Assembly (NCBI GenBank): GCA_009801015.1
Contig: VHZZ01018064.1
Location: forward strand, 16,306 to 37,257
Origin: Silene noctiflora
Taxonomy: Eukaryota > Streptophyta > Magnoliopsida > Caryophyllales > Caryophyllaceae
Direction: 5' to 3'
Length of the DNA stretch: 20,952 nucleotides
The position numbers were made by a program, and so were the translations under genes. The notes beneath the pieces were generated by a model that saw only the letters and a program-made list of their open reading frames with translations, was not told the DNA's origin and did no database searches. Below, one piece after another: positions 19,930 through 20,952 of the stretch. Numbering within the stretch: position 1 is the stretch's first letter; every line of letters begins with the position of its first letter.

Positions 19930-19954
19930 CCCCCCCCCCCCCCCCCCCCCCCCC
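19930..19954. repeat. Run of 25 C
   Basis: An uninterrupted homopolymer on the plus strand (G on D's coding strand). It lies at the point where coding-like sequence ends and 3' non-coding sequence begins. The assembled length may be unreliable. Confidence 0.9.
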
Positions 19955-19986
19955 TCAAAACAGAAACAGCCATGGAGGGGTCGTGG

Positions 19987-20460
19987 CTAGCTGCCACTAA
20001 TCAATACCCGTGAGATCCGGGTCATCAACATGAAACTGTAGCATGCATATAAACAACTGAGCAGCCCAGAACATGGTTGTTGACTAAATGAAGTACTCTC
20101 AGCATTCTTTATCTTGGCCATAGGCCACCACTTTACCTTTTCATCGGAAATAGAAAGGCATACCTTCGTACAGGCTACCTCAATACACATAGCCTTCGAG
20201 CGCAACTTCTTTTCACGCGGCATGGAATCTTCAATCCTTCCGCCATAATCAACATCGCCAGCTTTAGACATTACACCCAATGCACCAAGTCCACCTCCTG
20301 AATCCTCCTGATTGCTTCACCTCTCATGTCCTGCAGAAAAAGAAACAAAAGCATGGTCCTCCATCTTGCTCCCAGCATGGGGCGGAGGTGTCACAGTAAT
20401 AGCAAGACATGACTCAATAATAGGACTATCAGCTACTTTCTCAGACTCTAAAGGAGAAAC
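19987..20460 (-). pseudogene. Post-protease reading frame of element D, unrecognised
   Basis: One frame runs on the minus strand from ESEKVADSPIIES through ITVTPPPHAGSKMEDHAF to GHER, a TGA near 20317, then on through DYGGRIEDSMPREKKLRSKA to a stop at 19987. The first part sits where Athila-like elements have a protease-RT linker. I do not recognise the part after the TGA (97 residues from the Met at 20280), and it has no RT, RNase H or integrase motif. It has Lys/Arg-rich and Cys-containing segments but no clear fold signature. It could be a degenerate linker or a captured piece. Confidence 0.4.
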
Positions 20461-20516
20461 AACGTGGCAATGTACAACTTGCATAGGTGCCCTATGAACA
20501 CTAAACTATGTGTATG

Positions 20517-20747
20517 TTAGTTTCTCACCCCCCCCCCCCCCACTTTAAATGTCAGAGTTCTCGCTCCTACGTCAATAATTGCACCAGCAGTGTGCAAAAA
20601 TGGTCTCCCTAAGATAATAGGGGTATGGGTATCCTCAGNAATGTCCAACANAATNAAATCAACAGGTATAAAGAACTTCCCAACCTGCACAGGAACATCC
20701 TCAAGGATCCCTAAAGGTTGCGATAAGGAACGGTCTGCCATCTGGAC
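20517..20747 (-). pseudogene. Element D protease, C-terminal half only
   Basis: The minus-strand frame reads MADRSLSQPLGILEDVPVQV, then VGKFFIPVD, a damaged LDI-EDTHTPIILGRPFLHT and AGAIIDVGARTLTFKVGGGG. This matches the back half of the retroviral-type aspartic protease in Athila/Tat elements, with the IILGRPFL motif. The catalytic Asp-containing front half is absent, because LTR E abuts the frame at 20749-20750. Three N calls (20639, 20651, 20655) leave residues unknown. A run of 14 G (20528-20541, C on plus) sits near its end and probably changes the frame into the linker. Confidence 0.8.
20528..20541. repeat. Run of 14 C
   Basis: A homopolymer within the end of D's protease frame, encoding Gly repeats on the minus strand. 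Confidence 0.9.
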
Positions 20748-20749
20748 TA

Positions 20750-20952
20750 TAACACCTCCATTTATTCAAGAGCCTTTAGCAAGACATTCCTAAATAAATA
20801 GGACTATTACCATCTCGGTTTCCCAAGGTAGTGAATAATAAAGATAAACAAACCAAGGTACTTTAATTAAATCATAAAGTTTGTTACAACATAAATTCTC
20901 ATAGAACTAAAAACAACGGAAATAAAATTACAACTGAAGACTTCTAATTATG
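20750..20952 (-). repeat. Element E: terminal part of an A/B-type LTR
   Basis: The sequence from 20750 aligns with A's LTR end from about 5492. It shares TAACACCTCCAT and TTACCATCTCGGTT, with the ACCGAGATGGTA block (minus) at 20808-20819, 58 bp from the LTR end, as in A. No primer site follows; protease sequence of D does. This is therefore the outer end of a 3' LTR or of a solo LTR inserted into D. It continues past the window. Confidence 0.75.

Larger units (their letters stand above)
16911..20749 (-). mobile_element. Element D: Athila/Tat-like deletion derivative inserted in B
   Basis: On the minus strand the order is a protease fragment (20517-20747), a linker frame, a 1.5-kb non-coding 3' region with two Athila-style motifs (GGTTTGGGGAGGTT and a relative near 19790-19815), a polypurine tract, and one LTR ending at 16911 with CCTGCCA. 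TCCCTGTGGATACGATCCTG near 16975 (minus) is like the LTR-end region of Athila elements as I remember them. No RT, RNase H or integrase motif occurs anywhere in 16911-20749, so the central pol has been lost. It is inserted in the opposite direction into B's 3' LTR and is itself interrupted by element E at 20750. Confidence 0.72.

Noticed and set aside
8403-20747. Remnant F and element D as two halves of one Athila element
   Set aside because: F ends within gag-protease sequence that D does not continue. D is inserted in B with its own LTR end at 16911, so they are separate insertions, though possibly of related families.
1-20952. A host gene, tRNA or rRNA gene
   Set aside because: All longer meaningful frames match retrotransposon proteins; tRNA-like matches are only the 12-base primer sites.

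Overview
The window is plant-type nuclear heterochromatin made almost entirely of nested LTR retrotransposons. I found no host gene, rRNA, tRNA gene or bacterial feature. The flowering-plant origin rests on the element types: Tekay/Del-like Ty3-gypsy chromoviruses with initiator-Met tRNA primer sites, and Athila/Tat-like remains. Species cannot be told from this sequence. Scattered N calls suggest a draft assembly.

Layout from left to right. (1) Element A, minus strand, 1-6760: a non-autonomous element with Tekay-like LTRs (partial 3' LTR 1-126, whole 5' LTR about 5491-6760). It has a primer site at 5475-5486 and no gag-pol. Its only gene is a broken Athila ORF1-like gene (2105-3657), possibly preceded by a 5'-UTR intron. 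(2) Element C, 6761-8402: a Tekay-like LTR on the minus strand with a 26-28 bp tandem repeat, cut at its left end by A. (3) Remnant F, 8403-9387: the decayed C-terminal part of an Athila-type gag, minus strand, cut by C on one side and B on the other. (4) Element B, plus strand, 9388-16910: a nearly complete but dead Tekay chromovirus with 5' LTR, primer site, long leader, gag, protease, RT, RNase H, integrase, chromodomain, polypurine tract and the first half of the 3' LTR. (5) Element D, minus strand, 16911-20749: an Athila/Tat-like deletion derivative inserted into B's 3' LTR. It keeps one LTR, a 3' non-coding region and part of a protease, but no RT or integrase. (6) Element E, 20750 to the window end: the end of an LTR of the A/B kind, inserted into D's protease.

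The most unusual signal is a set of arrays of 12-bp palindromes, ACTCGRYCGAGT in A and B and TGTCKATCGACA in D. Both have the core TCGATCGA and repeat every 19-23 bp. They sit just upstream of the TATA-like boxes in the LTRs of A, B and D, although D belongs to a different retrotransposon clade. Further arrays lie in B's leader and inside A. C's LTR has none.

A and B also share the primer-site-proximal leader, the LTR end, a hairpin in mid-LTR and a hairpin next to the polypurine tract. This suggests that A is a non-autonomous partner once moved by B-like machinery. All protein genes seen here are broken, so any present activity would be at the level of transcription or cis-acting DNA.
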